Numbered from the stretch's first letter, positions 7,420 to 15,704 are shown. The stretch: 64,000 nucleotides of DNA from JAOUGY01 sp963785075 (GCA_963785075.1 CAWATW010000004.1:434001-498000), one strand, 5' to 3'. Program-made: numbers and translations. Notes: generated by a model not told the origin, from the sequence alone.

Positions 7420-8393
7420 CAGTTCACCTCCATGAGCTCGTCTGATCCGTGCATCGCGAGCGCGGCTTGGGCGCTGGCGGCGTCCGTGACCAGCACGTCG
7501 ACGCGCTTGGCCCTCAGCACCGCCGTGATCGCATTGGCTTTGCCGATTCCACCCGCCACACCGATCACCGTGTCGATGCCCGCCAACCGGTCGGGATGGA
7601 GCGCAACCACACGCTCGTTCTCAGGGACGTCGAGCACATGTCCTCGATCATCGATCAGGAATCCCATGAGGTCGCCGACCACCCCGACCTCCCGCAACCG
7701 GCCGATGGTCGCCTGGTCGAAGTAGCCGGCGCGAACCAGGCCGGAGAGAGACGAGTCGATGCTGCCGATGCCGGTGACGGCCACGGCCGAGGTCGAGGCC
7801 ATGCGGAGCGTGGTGGAGATGGTGCGGTCGGACAGGAGAGAGTGAGCGGCCTCGGGGCGGTCGACGATGAGCGGTGCCGCCATCGAGCGGAAGTCGCCGT
7901 TGAGCTTGGAAGCGAGCGTGCGGGCGAGGTCGGCGCCGTCGACGTTGGGATCACCGTCCCCTACCGAGCCCATCACCTGGAGCACCATGACGTCTTGGAG
8001 CTGGACCTCTGGCATCGCCCTCACCATCGAGTGAAGTGCCGCCCCCCAACCCACCGTCACCGTCATCCCCGACCTCAACCGACTCTGGAGGGCGCGGGCC
8101 CCGAGCCGGCCGAGCCGGCGGAGCATGGCGTCGTTGTCTCCGGCGCCGGCCAGTACGTGTGCCTCCGACAGCCCGAACGCATCTCTCAGCTCGTCCTCGA
8201 GCACGCTGTCGGTTCGAAGCGGGAATCGGACCCGTATCTGGACCAGACCGGCATCCCGCGCCTCGGTGAGGAGCCGAGAGACCATGGATCGGGACTTGCC
8301 GATTCGCCGTGCGATCTCGGCCTGATCCATGTCGTCTTCGTAATACCAAGCAGCTACCTGACCCAAGAATTCCAGCCTGTCTTCCTCATTCAT
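7419..8393 (-). CDS. SorC/DeoR-type sugar-binding transcriptional regulator
   Basis: 324 residues, first gene of the PTS operon. Residues ~8-50 form a helix-turn-helix with DQAEIARRIGKSRSMVSRLLTEARDAGLV; the rest is the SorC effector-binding domain (TVTVGWGAALHSMV, LQVMGSVGDGDPNVDGADLARTLA, GIGSIDSSLSGLVRAGYFD, GVAGGIGKANAITAVLRAKRVDVLVTD). Such proteins bind a phosphorylated sugar and control their own operon. A GGAGGG Shine-Dalgarno lies upstream of the ATG. The regulator is transcribed with its target genes, which suggests autoregulation through the 190-bp region shared with the divergent gene at 8584. Confidence 0.93.
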   Translation of the reverse strand: MNEEDRLEFLGQVAAWYYEDDMDQAEIARRIGKSRSMVSRLLTEARDAGLVQIRVRFPLRTDSVLEDELRDAFGLSEAHVLAGAGDNDAMLRRLGRLGARALQSRLRSGMTVTVGWGAALHSMVRAMPEVQLQDVMVLQVMGSVGDGDPNVDGADLARTLASKLNGDFRSMAAPLIVDRPEAAHSLLSDRTISTTLRMASTSAVAVTGIGSIDSSLSGLVRAGYFDQATIGRLREVGVVGDLMGFLIDDRGHVLDVPENERVVALHPDRLAGIDTVIGVAGGIGKANAITAVLRAKRVDVLVTDAASAQAALAMHGSDELMEVN

Positions 8394-8446
8394 CGTCGGC
8401 CGCCCTCCGGCTCACGAAGTTGCCACCTTCATGCACTCACGTTCGG

Positions 8447-8476
8447 AATGTACGGAAGCTCGGTAGCTGCGCGCAA
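8447..8476 (-). promoter_or_regulatory. Candidate promoter of the PTS operon
   Basis: On the minus strand a TTGCGC -35 (8476-8471) and a TACATT -10 (8452-8447) are 18 bp apart, about 53 bases before the regulator ATG. The match is moderate and no operator palindrome stands out. Confidence 0.35.
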
Positions 8477-8548
8477 CGACGCTATTCACAGAGGTGAACC
8501 ATAACCGGACAGACGTGCGTCACGCCTGTGCGCTGCCTCGAAGGCCTC

Positions 8549-8584
8549 TTGACAATTGGTCGGCTGATCCCGACAATTCGGCAA
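8549..8584 (+). promoter_or_regulatory. Candidate leaderless promoter for the ArsR-like regulator
   Basis: TTGACA (8549-8554), a 17-bp spacer and a -10-like GACAAT (8572-8577) place the expected transcription start at about the A of the ATG at 8584. No Shine-Dalgarno precedes that ATG, consistent with leaderless translation, which is common in actinobacteria. A GACAATTGGTCGG/GACAATTCGGC near-direct repeat covers the -35/-10 region and could be the binding site for the encoded regulator. Confidence 0.5.
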
Positions 8585-9162
8585 TGCCCGACCAGTCCTC
8601 GAGTGCGCCCGGATACGACCTCGACGACGAGATGGAGCTCGATCCAGCTCAGATGCGGGTGCTCCTCGAACCCACGAGGACGCAGATCATCGAGCTCCTC
8701 GGGGAGCGAGCCGCCACCACCTCGGAGCTGGCCGACGCCCTCGGCCGGCCCAAGGGCACCATCGGCCACCACTGCAAAAGCCTCGAACAGGCGGGGCTCA
8801 TCCACGTCGTACGGACCGAGCGCGTGAGGGCCATCGAAGCCAAGTACTACGGACGGACCGCCCGGACATTCGTGCTGAACACCGTCGAGGGGATCGAGTT
8901 CACCTCCGAGACTTTGCTGACCGAAGCGGCCGCCGAGATCGCCATGTTCCGTTCGAGACACCCGGACCTGGAAACCCCAGGCATCACGAGCATCCGATAC
9001 GCCAGAATCCCGGACGAGCGGGCCGAAGAGTGGACCCGTCGGCTGGCCACCCTGGTCGCCGAATTCATCACACAGCCGCGCGGTGGAACGCGAGTCTATG
9101 GCTTTGCCACATCCGTGTTCCCGACCACGAAGACCTCGTTGCCCGAGAGAGGGACCTCATGA
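8584..9162 (+). CDS. ArsR-family winged-helix transcriptional regulator
   Basis: 192 residues. The N-terminal half is a winged helix of the ArsR type: LEPTRTQIIELLGERAATTSELADALGRPKGTIGHHCKSLEQAGLI, then a wing with RTERVRAIEAKYYGRT. The C-terminal ~100 residues are an effector or dimerisation region without metal-binding cysteines, so it is unlikely to be a metal sensor. I chose the ATG at 8584 because a promoter fits exactly in front of it and the longer GTG frame adds unconserved-looking sequence. Its stop overlaps the start of the MFS gene (ATGA); control of that exporter is the obvious inference. Confidence 0.85.
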   Translation: MPDQSSSAPGYDLDDEMELDPAQMRVLLEPTRTQIIELLGERAATTSELADALGRPKGTIGHHCKSLEQAGLIHVVRTERVRAIEAKYYGRTARTFVLNTVEGIEFTSETLLTEAAAEIAMFRSRHPDLETPGITSIRYARIPDERAEEWTRRLATLVAEFITQPRGGTRVYGFATSVFPTTKTSLPERGTS

Positions 9163-10496
9163 CGGATACCAAGACGACCCCGAAGCTGGGCGCAAACTAC
9201 TGGAAGCTGTGGGTCGGCAACGTCGTCTCCAACTTCGGCGACGGGGTTGCAGGCGTCGCATATCCGTGGCTGGCATCCTCGGTGACCCGCAATCCGATCG
9301 CCATCGCCTTGGTCGGCCTCGCCACCAGACTCCCATGGCTCGTGTTCACCCTGCCGGCGGGCGTCATCACCGATCGTGTCGATCGCCGGCGGCTCGTCAT
9401 GTGGATGGATGTGGTCCGGTTCTCCCTCACGCTCGGAGTGGCGATCGTCGTCCTGACACAACAGGCCGAGCTCTCGACGCCCGATGCCATCGCCACCGGT
9501 TCCGGGACGCTTCCAGCCTCGTCGGGTCTGCTGCTGACAGTTCTCTACATCAGTGCCCTGGCGCTCGGAACAGCCGAAGTCCTGCGGGACAACGCGGCCC
9601 AGACGATCCTCCCTTCGATCGTCGACAAGAGCCTGCTGCAGCGCGCCAACGGCCGCATGTGGGGAGCAGAGTCGGTGATGAACCAGTTCGCCGGGCCCGT
9701 GGCGGGCGGTCTCCTCCTGGCCGTGGCGTTCTCGCTCCCGTTCTTCGTGGACGCAGGGACCTTTGCCGTGGCCGCAGGCCTCACGTTCCTGATCGGCGGC
9801 CAGTTTCGCCCCAAGGGTGAGAAAACCGCCGCAGAGCGGACCTCGTGGAAAGCCGACATCAAGGAAGGATTTGCGTGGCTGTGGACCCGGCCGTTCCTCC
9901 GGAGCCTGGCCATCGCTCTCGGCATCATCAACGCCCTGGGTATGGCGATCTTCGCCACCTACGTCCTGTTCGTGCAGGAGATCCTCGAGCTCGGCGCCAC
10001 CGGATTCGCCGTGATGATGTGGTCCGGGGCCATCGGCGGAATTCTCGGGTCGTTTCTGGCAGAGAGAGTGTCGAAGAGGCTCGGCAACGGACGATCGCTC
10101 TTCGTCACGATAGGGGTGGGGGCAGTCACGTCGCTCGTGATCGGCGTCACGTCACTGCCGGCGGTGGTCTTCGCCATGTTCCTGGCGGTGTCCTTCACGG
10201 CCGTGTTGTGGAACGTGATCACGGTCTCGCTCCGCCAAACCATCATCCCCGACAACCTGCTGGGCCGCGTGAACAGCGTCTATCGAATGTTCGGTTGGGG
10301 GATGATGCCGATCGGATCGCTGCTTGGTGGGATCCTCGTGTGGGCGGGCGAAAACCTCGCCAATCGCGACCTGGGGCTGAGGCTCCCGTTCCTGGTCGCC
10401 GCCGCGGCCCATCTGGCCCTTCTGGCATGGGCACTCCCCCGTCTCAACGAGACCCAGATCCAAGCCGCACTCGCCGAAGCCGAGACGCCCGGCTGA
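9159..10496 (+). CDS. MFS transporter, MFS_3/macrolide-efflux-like
   Basis: 445 residues, about 12 membrane segments. Typical of the MefA/EntS-like exporter group: NYWKLWVGNVVSNFGDGV at the N-terminus, the A-motif-like loop GVITDRVDRRRLVMWMD between helices 2 and 3, LLQRANGRMWGAESVMNQFAGPVAGGLL, and RQTIIPDNLLGRVNSVYRMFGWGMMPIGSLLGG in the second half. These proteins export lipophilic drugs or siderophores; the substrate here is unknown. It is coupled by a 4-bp overlap to the ArsR-like regulator, the usual layout for an inducible exporter. Confidence 0.92.
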   Translation: MTDTKTTPKLGANYWKLWVGNVVSNFGDGVAGVAYPWLASSVTRNPIAIALVGLATRLPWLVFTLPAGVITDRVDRRRLVMWMDVVRFSLTLGVAIVVLTQQAELSTPDAIATGSGTLPASSGLLLTVLYISALALGTAEVLRDNAAQTILPSIVDKSLLQRANGRMWGAESVMNQFAGPVAGGLLLAVAFSLPFFVDAGTFAVAAGLTFLIGGQFRPKGEKTAAERTSWKADIKEGFAWLWTRPFLRSLAIALGIINALGMAIFATYVLFVQEILELGATGFAVMMWSGAIGGILGSFLAERVSKRLGNGRSLFVTIGVGAVTSLVIGVTSLPAVVFAMFLAVSFTAVLWNVITVSLRQTIIPDNLLGRVNSVYRMFGWGMMPIGSLLGGILVWAGENLANRDLGLRLPFLVAAAAHLALLAWALPRLNETQIQAALAEAETPG

Positions 10497-10538
10497 TCAG
10501 GGGACGCGGCCCAGACCGGCTCGATGCGAAGTCAGTGC

Positions 10539-10566
10539 GTTCTACGTTCTACGTATGACGTACTAC
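10539..10566. repeat. Four tandem heptamers of the form GTNNNAC
   Basis: Between the convergent MFS and SLH genes lie GTTCTAC, GTTCTAC, GTATGAC and GTACTAC head to tail without gaps. The same pattern recurs at 57557-57591. GT and AC at the ends of each unit are self-complementary, so the array can also be read as overlapping small palindromes. Confidence 0.75.
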
Positions 10567-10599
10567 AAACCGACGGGACGGGGCTCGATCCGGCCCGAG

Positions 10600-12783
10600 T
10601 CAGTTCTCGCGCAGGCCATTCTGGATCTGCATGTCGGGGACATGCGGGAAGGCGTCGCCGTCGCCGACCGAGCGGCACGTGTACAGCATCGTCCACGGAT
10701 CGTTCGGCACACACATCACCGTGTAGTCACCAGTATCGGTCTCGAGGTCGACCAACGCCGCCTCGGTGCTGACGAACTGCCGGACGGCATTCGATGCCCC
10801 CGCCCCCACCTGGCCGGTTGCCATCGGATTGGTGTAGAACGGGGTCCCGACCACGAAGGCGCGGGTTGGGCTGATGTCGAGCCCTCCATCCCACCGGCCG
10901 ACCTCGATGCTCCGCTCCGACCCGTTGTCGAAGTCCCCGTCGGCATAGCGATTGATCCGTTGGACCGTGTTGCAGGTCGCCGACGCACACTCGGTCATCG
11001 GGTTCCGCATGTCCAATCCGAGCTGGAAGTCTGCGAAACCGATGTTCTCCGTCGCCGCCGTGTCACCGAAGGCGTCCCACTCCTCGTAGTGATGATCGTC
11101 GCCGGCCACATTGAGCTGGCGCACTCGACCGTCGACGAGGCTCGGCAGCGCGGAAGAACAGTTCGTCGGACTCAGAGCGGCATCGGTGTCGGCCCGAACG
11201 GCCCGACCGAAGTCGGCCATGTGTCCCACGCTCATGATCTCGTTGCCATCGAGGTCGTAGACCATCGTGTAGGCCGTGTGGAACTGGGTGCACGCCCGCC
11301 CCTGCCCCGACGTTCCTGCATGGACGACGAACCGCACCCAATAGTCGCCGGAGAAGTCCTTGAAGATGAACTCCTTGAACCCGCTGTTCGGTTCTTCGCG
11401 GCCGTTCTTCACGGAGAGGTACTCGTACGGCACCAATGGTGCTGCCGGAATCAGCGCAGGGTTGGAACCGTGGTCGTGTCCGAACGAACACCAGTACACG
11501 GGATCCCACTGCGGATGCCAGGAGGCATACTCATCACCGTCGGGTCCGGTCGTCGAATACCGCTCGTGGACCCACGACGGGCACGCTTGGCCGGGAGCCG
11601 GATACGCCCTTCCCGCGGGGATGGGCGGTGTATCGGTCGGCACGCCGCCGGACTCGGCCAGCAGCACGAAGTACATGGTCTTCCAATTGCCCTCTGAGCT
11701 CTCGACGGTGCCCAACTCGACTTGGCCGGCCGGGAAATCCCGCAGATACACCCTGGCATTGCCACCACCAACTGTGACGCCGGATCCTTCGCTCCACCCG
11801 GACTTCAGCCAATCCGGGATCGACGAGCTGTCGCGCCACACGACTGCTACCCGCGCCGGCCGGTTGAGCGTGAAACGGAGCCAATCGTCGTCCTTGGGCT
11901 CGTCGTCGAAGCCCCAGTGGGTGGGCGGGGACAGCACATCCCAACCCGCGTAGTCACCAGGATCGTCCACCGGCTCCAGCTGCCACGACTCGGTACCCGA
12001 GGACGGATCGATGTCGAAGCCGCTCCGGAAGCTGCGAGGCCAGTACGCCAACATGTACACGTGGTTCGGGGTGTCCGAGTCGTCGAAGACCGAGAACCTC
12101 GAAACGAGCGCGGCGTCTTCGTCCGAAGGGTCTCCGATCGGATACAGGTCCACCGGGTCGAGACCGAGGGCTCGCGTGAGGAAGCTGGCCATCTGAGCCC
12201 TCGTCACCGGGTCATCGGGGCAGAACGCCGTGTTCTCGGGTGGATTGCATCCTTTCGTCACCCCGGTGGCAGCCAGCCAGGCGATGTCCGCCGCGAACAC
12301 CGATCCGGCAGAATCCTCGAAGCTGCCGACCTGACCGGACGCGCTCAACGCCGGCAGCGCTCGATGCAGGAACGCCGCCATCTGGCCTCGCGTCACCGGG
12401 TCGTCGGGACAGAACCGATCGTTCGTGGGCGGATTGCAGCCCACCGTGATTCCCGCCTCGGCCAATTTCTCGATGTCACCTTCGAAGACCGAGCCGTTGT
12501 CGTCGATGAAGTCGTACGACCCTGCGGCCGCGAGATCCAGAGCGCGCACCAAGAAGGCGGCCATTTGACCACGAGTGACAGGATCGTCCGGACAGAACTG
12601 GTCGTTGGCAGGCGGATTGCACCCTGCGGTGATTCTCTCGACCGCTATCGCCTCGATGTCTCCCTCATGCACCGAACCGTCGTCGTCGGAGAAGCTTCCC
12701 ACCGCCGCCGATCCAACGGCCGGGAACCACATCAGGGTGACCACGACCGACACCGCCACGAACGCGCCTGCTCGCCGTCTCAT
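10600..12783 (-). CDS. Secreted protein with three cysteine-containing SLH-type repeats (paralogue 1)
   Basis: 727 residues. A signal peptide (MRRRAGAFVAVSVVVTLMWF, cleavage near AVGSAA) is followed by three SLH-like repeats at about residues 28-82, 88-143 and 152-206. Each contains DIE..A..GIT.GCNPP and FCPDDPVTR.QMA.FL.RAL, with two cysteines per repeat that could form a disulfide; ordinary SLH domains lack these. The rest (to 727) is a large, Trp/Tyr-rich, unrecognised extracellular domain with SFGHDHGS, DYWVRFVVHAG and several cysteines. SLH repeats normally attach proteins to secondary cell-wall polymers. It lies 20 bp downstream of a close paralogue. A surface or S-layer-associated role is inferred. 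Confidence 0.85.
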   Translation of the reverse strand: MRRRAGAFVAVSVVVTLMWFPAVGSAAVGSFSDDDGSVHEGDIEAIAVERITAGCNPPANDQFCPDDPVTRGQMAAFLVRALDLAAAGSYDFIDDNGSVFEGDIEKLAEAGITVGCNPPTNDRFCPDDPVTRGQMAAFLHRALPALSASGQVGSFEDSAGSVFAADIAWLAATGVTKGCNPPENTAFCPDDPVTRAQMASFLTRALGLDPVDLYPIGDPSDEDAALVSRFSVFDDSDTPNHVYMLAYWPRSFRSGFDIDPSSGTESWQLEPVDDPGDYAGWDVLSPPTHWGFDDEPKDDDWLRFTLNRPARVAVVWRDSSSIPDWLKSGWSEGSGVTVGGGNARVYLRDFPAGQVELGTVESSEGNWKTMYFVLLAESGGVPTDTPPIPAGRAYPAPGQACPSWVHERYSTTGPDGDEYASWHPQWDPVYWCSFGHDHGSNPALIPAAPLVPYEYLSVKNGREEPNSGFKEFIFKDFSGDYWVRFVVHAGTSGQGRACTQFHTAYTMVYDLDGNEIMSVGHMADFGRAVRADTDAALSPTNCSSALPSLVDGRVRQLNVAGDDHHYEEWDAFGDTAATENIGFADFQLGLDMRNPMTECASATCNTVQRINRYADGDFDNGSERSIEVGRWDGGLDISPTRAFVVGTPFYTNPMATGQVGAGASNAVRQFVSTEAALVDLETDTGDYTVMCVPNDPWTMLYTCRSVGDGDAFPHVPDMQIQNGLREN

Positions 12784-12803
12784 CTCATCTCATCCCTTCG
12801 GGC

Positions 12804-14990
12804 TCAATCAGGATCGCTGATCGACCACATGATCTGAAGGTCGGGTACGTTTCCTATGCCATCGATGCCGCCGTCACCGATCTCGTAGCAGGTGTACTTG
12901 ACCGTCCACGGATCCCACGCTTTGCAGTCGATTCGGTCGATGTCGGCGTCCTTGAGGAAGTCGACTGCAGAGACGCCCGGGTCGATGAACTGCCTGGTGG
13001 CGTTCGAAGCCGACTGAGCCACGAGTCCGAGCCCGTATGGGTCGGTGTAGAACTCGCCCTCATCGAGGGATTGGGCCGTCGTGAACGAGAAGCCGGCATC
13101 CCAGCGCGCCATGCGCAGGGTTCGCTGGGTCTCGCTCTCCCCCTGCGAGCGGTCGCGGTCGATTGCTCGAACGGAGTTGCAGGTCGTGTCGACGCACTCG
13201 GTGATCGGATTCCGAATGTCGAACGAGTGCCGGAAGGTACCGAATCCCAGATTCCGGGTGGCATCGGTGTCGTCCTCGGAGTCCCACGATTCGTACTCGT
13301 GATCCTGTCCGGCCACGTTGAGCTGCCGTTCCCGGTCGTCGTCGTGCGTGGGCAACGCTGTCCCGCAGTTCGTCGGATTCAAGGGCTCGTCGCCGTCGGC
13401 GGCGATCGCCCGGCCGTAGTCCGCCTTGAAGCCCACGTTCATCAGCTCGGTGCCGGACGTGTCGTAGATCATCACGTGGAGCGTGTGAAATTGTGTACAT
13501 GCCCGGCGCCCTGAAGCGGTGTTGGCGTGTACGACGAAACGCACCCAGTAGTCGCCGCTCATGTCCTTGAAGGTGAACTCCTTGAATCCCGCATTGGGCT
13601 CGTCCTGCGGCACCTTGTCCGCCACATAGCCATATGGGACCGCCGGGGCCCCGGGGATCAACGCCGGATCGGAACCGTGGTCGTGACCGAACGCACACCA
13701 ATAGACAGGGTCCCACTGGGGGTGCCAGGTCTCATAGGTCTGCCCATCGGGTCCGGTGGTGGCGTAGAAGCCGTGGACCCAAGCCGGACAGTCCCCGCCG
13801 GCCGACGGAAGGGTCTTGCCCGCAGGAACTGGCGGGGTCGGCGTCGGCGCACCATCGGCCTCGGCGAGCAGCACGATGTACATCGTGCGGGAATCGCCAG
13901 ACGGAGCTTCCACCGTGCCGAGCTCGACCGGCCCGGCCGGGAAGTCGCGCAGGTAGACGCGCGCGTTGTCACCGTCGATGGTCACACCGGATCCTTCAGT
14001 CCACCCCGTCTTCAGCCAACTCGGAATCGGATCGTCGGATCTCCACGCCACGGCCACCCTGGCCGGGCGTGTCAGAGTGAACTGCATCCAGTCGTCGTCG
14101 CGGGCCAGCCCATCGAAACCCCAATGGTTTGGCGGTGACAGGATGTCCCAGCCGCGGTAGGCACCGGGGTCGTCGACTCGATCGACCTGCCAGCCGTCGG
14201 AACCGGGAACCGCATCGACATCCACGCCCGAAGAGAACGATCGCGGCCAATATGCCATCTGGAACACGTAGGACGGCTCCTCGGCATCGTCGTAGACGTG
14301 GAACCGAGACACCAGCGCTACGTCCTCTTCGCCGGGAGTTCCGATCGGGTAGAGCGGCACCGGCTTCAGCCCGAGCGCTCGGGCCAGGAAACTCGCCATC
14401 TGTGCCCTGGTGACCGCATCATCGGGACAGAAACGATCGTTGTCCGGCGGGTTGCATCCGAGCGTGATTCCTTCCTCGGCCAGACGCTCGATGTCTACCT
14501 CGAAGACCGACGTGTCGTCGTCGACGAACTCATGCGATCCGCTCGCGGTCAGACCGAGAGCCCGGACCAAGAACGCTGCCATCTGACCTCGCGTAACCGG
14601 GTCGTCCGGGCAGAACTCGTCGTTGGAAGGTGGGTTGCAGCCCTTGGTCACACCGGTTGCCGCCAGCCACGTGACATCGGCTGCGAAGACAGAGCCACCG
14701 ATGTCGGAGAATCCAGCGACCTGACCCGACGCATCGAGGGCCGGCAGTCCACGGTGCAGGAAGGCCGCCATCTGGCCACGAGTCACAGGGTCATCCGGGC
14801 AGAACTGATCGTTGGCCGGCGGATTGCATCCGGCGGTGATTCCCTCGGCTGCAATGGCCTCGATGTTGCCCTCGTGCACCGAACCGTCGTCGTCGAAAAA
14901 GCTCCCGACCGCCGCAGAACCGGCCCCCGGTATCCACACCACGGAGGCGACCATGATCGTCGCCAACAAGACGCCCGTCCGACGCCGCAT
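12804..14990 (-). CDS. Secreted protein with three cysteine-containing SLH-type repeats (paralogue 2)
   Basis: 728 residues from the ATG at 14988-14990, chosen over a GTG nine codons upstream because it aligns with paralogue 1 (MRRR...). It has the same plan: signal peptide, three SLH-like repeats with GCNPP/FCPDDPVTR, a linker with LYPIG and AYWPRSFSSG, then the same large C-terminal domain (WGFDG, CAFGHDHGSDPALIPGAP, DYWVRFVVHAN). The second and third repeat heads are in the opposite order from paralogue 1. The two genes are adjacent and co-oriented, so they arose by tandem duplication and are probably co-transcribed. The function of the C-terminal domain is unknown. Confidence 0.85.
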   Translation of the reverse strand: MRRRTGVLLATIMVASVVWIPGAGSAAVGSFFDDDGSVHEGNIEAIAAEGITAGCNPPANDQFCPDDPVTRGQMAAFLHRGLPALDASGQVAGFSDIGGSVFAADVTWLAATGVTKGCNPPSNDEFCPDDPVTRGQMAAFLVRALGLTASGSHEFVDDDTSVFEVDIERLAEEGITLGCNPPDNDRFCPDDAVTRAQMASFLARALGLKPVPLYPIGTPGEEDVALVSRFHVYDDAEEPSYVFQMAYWPRSFSSGVDVDAVPGSDGWQVDRVDDPGAYRGWDILSPPNHWGFDGLARDDDWMQFTLTRPARVAVAWRSDDPIPSWLKTGWTEGSGVTIDGDNARVYLRDFPAGPVELGTVEAPSGDSRTMYIVLLAEADGAPTPTPPVPAGKTLPSAGGDCPAWVHGFYATTGPDGQTYETWHPQWDPVYWCAFGHDHGSDPALIPGAPAVPYGYVADKVPQDEPNAGFKEFTFKDMSGDYWVRFVVHANTASGRRACTQFHTLHVMIYDTSGTELMNVGFKADYGRAIAADGDEPLNPTNCGTALPTHDDDRERQLNVAGQDHEYESWDSEDDTDATRNLGFGTFRHSFDIRNPITECVDTTCNSVRAIDRDRSQGESETQRTLRMARWDAGFSFTTAQSLDEGEFYTDPYGLGLVAQSASNATRQFIDPGVSAVDFLKDADIDRIDCKAWDPWTVKYTCYEIGDGGIDGIGNVPDLQIMWSISDPD

Positions 14991-15137
14991 CCTCACTTGC
15001 ACGCTTGCGCTCCTCACCGGGCACGCACAGACGAGGGCAAGTCACTCCCCCGATCGACGTTCCCCCGCACTCGATCTCCAGCTGTCGACAAAGCATGATT
15101 GGCCGAAGTCCGACAATTGGTTCTGCGCTTCTTGCAG

Positions 15138-15219
15138 GCGGACTTCCGCTCCGGGTCGGCGACCACCCGGATCATGAGGAAACAGTGGTCCACGCCGAGC
15201 GGAACAGACGCCGGTCCGC
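15138..15219. repeat. 82-bp palindromic repeat, copy 1
   Basis: Nested inverted segments: outer GCGGAC/GTCCGC (6 bp), then TTCCGCTC/GAGCGGAA (8 bp), then GACCAC/GTGGTC (6 bp) around an 18-base loop, with a 9-base bulge on the 3' side. Almost identical to copy 2. Confidence 0.85.
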
Positions 15220-15274
15220 CTGGGCTACCGCCGCCGGATACGCGCTACCAGGAGTCACCAACGCTCTCCACAGG

Positions 15275-15356
15275 GCGGACTTCCGCTCCGGGTCGGCGAC
15301 CACCCGGATCATGAGGAAACAGTGGTCCACGCCGAGCGGAACAGACGCCGGTCCGC
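15275..15356. repeat. 82-bp palindromic repeat, copy 2
   Basis: The same 82-bp unit as copy 1, with all three stems conserved, starting 137 bp downstream of copy 1. Confidence 0.85.
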
Positions 15357-15369
15357 TGTGCTCTTGCGG

Positions 15370-15451
15370 GCCGACTTCCGCTCCGTGCTGCCGCCCACTC
15401 GGATCGTGTGGTGGACGTGGTCCACGCCGAGCGGAACAGACGCCGGTCGGC
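15370..15451. repeat. 82-bp palindromic repeat, copy 3, with compensatory outer stem
   Basis: Exactly the same length. The outer stem reads GCCGAC/GTCGGC instead of GCGGAC/GTCCGC, so both arms changed together and pairing is kept. The TTCCGCTC/GAGCGGAA stem is unchanged, while the innermost stem and loop have diverged. Confidence 0.85.
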
Positions 15452-15533
15452 CCGGGCTACCGCCGCAGCGCCAGCCCAATGCGATACGTGCAACGCAATC
15501 CGCGCGGGGTGTGAGCGAGTCGCGACACCACGG

Positions 15534-15704
15534 CCAACGGCCAACGGCCAACGGCCAACAGCCCACGGCTCACGGCTCACGGCCGACGCACGACGCACGA
15601 GGCACGACGCCGCACGACGCACAACGCAAGACGCACAACGCAAGACGCACAACGCAAGACGCACAACGCAAGACGCAAGACGCACGACGCAAGACGCAAG
15701 ACGG
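15534..15704. repeat. Degenerate tandem array with 7-bp period (about 24 units)
   Basis: The array begins with CCAACGG units, grades through CCCACGG, CTCACGG and CCGACGC, and ends with alternating ACAACGC and AAGACGC units. The phase is kept throughout except for one 3-bp insertion. ACG is nearly constant within each unit. Confidence 0.85.

Noticed and set aside
10555..12837. Long plus-strand frames over the first SLH gene
   Set aside because: They mirror the SLH repeats on the opposite strand; the minus-strand protein has a signal peptide and conserved repeats.
15138..15704. CRISPR array
   Set aside because: The 82-bp units are too long and palindromic and are unevenly spaced (137 and 95 bp apart); the 7-bp array has no spacers; no cas genes are present.
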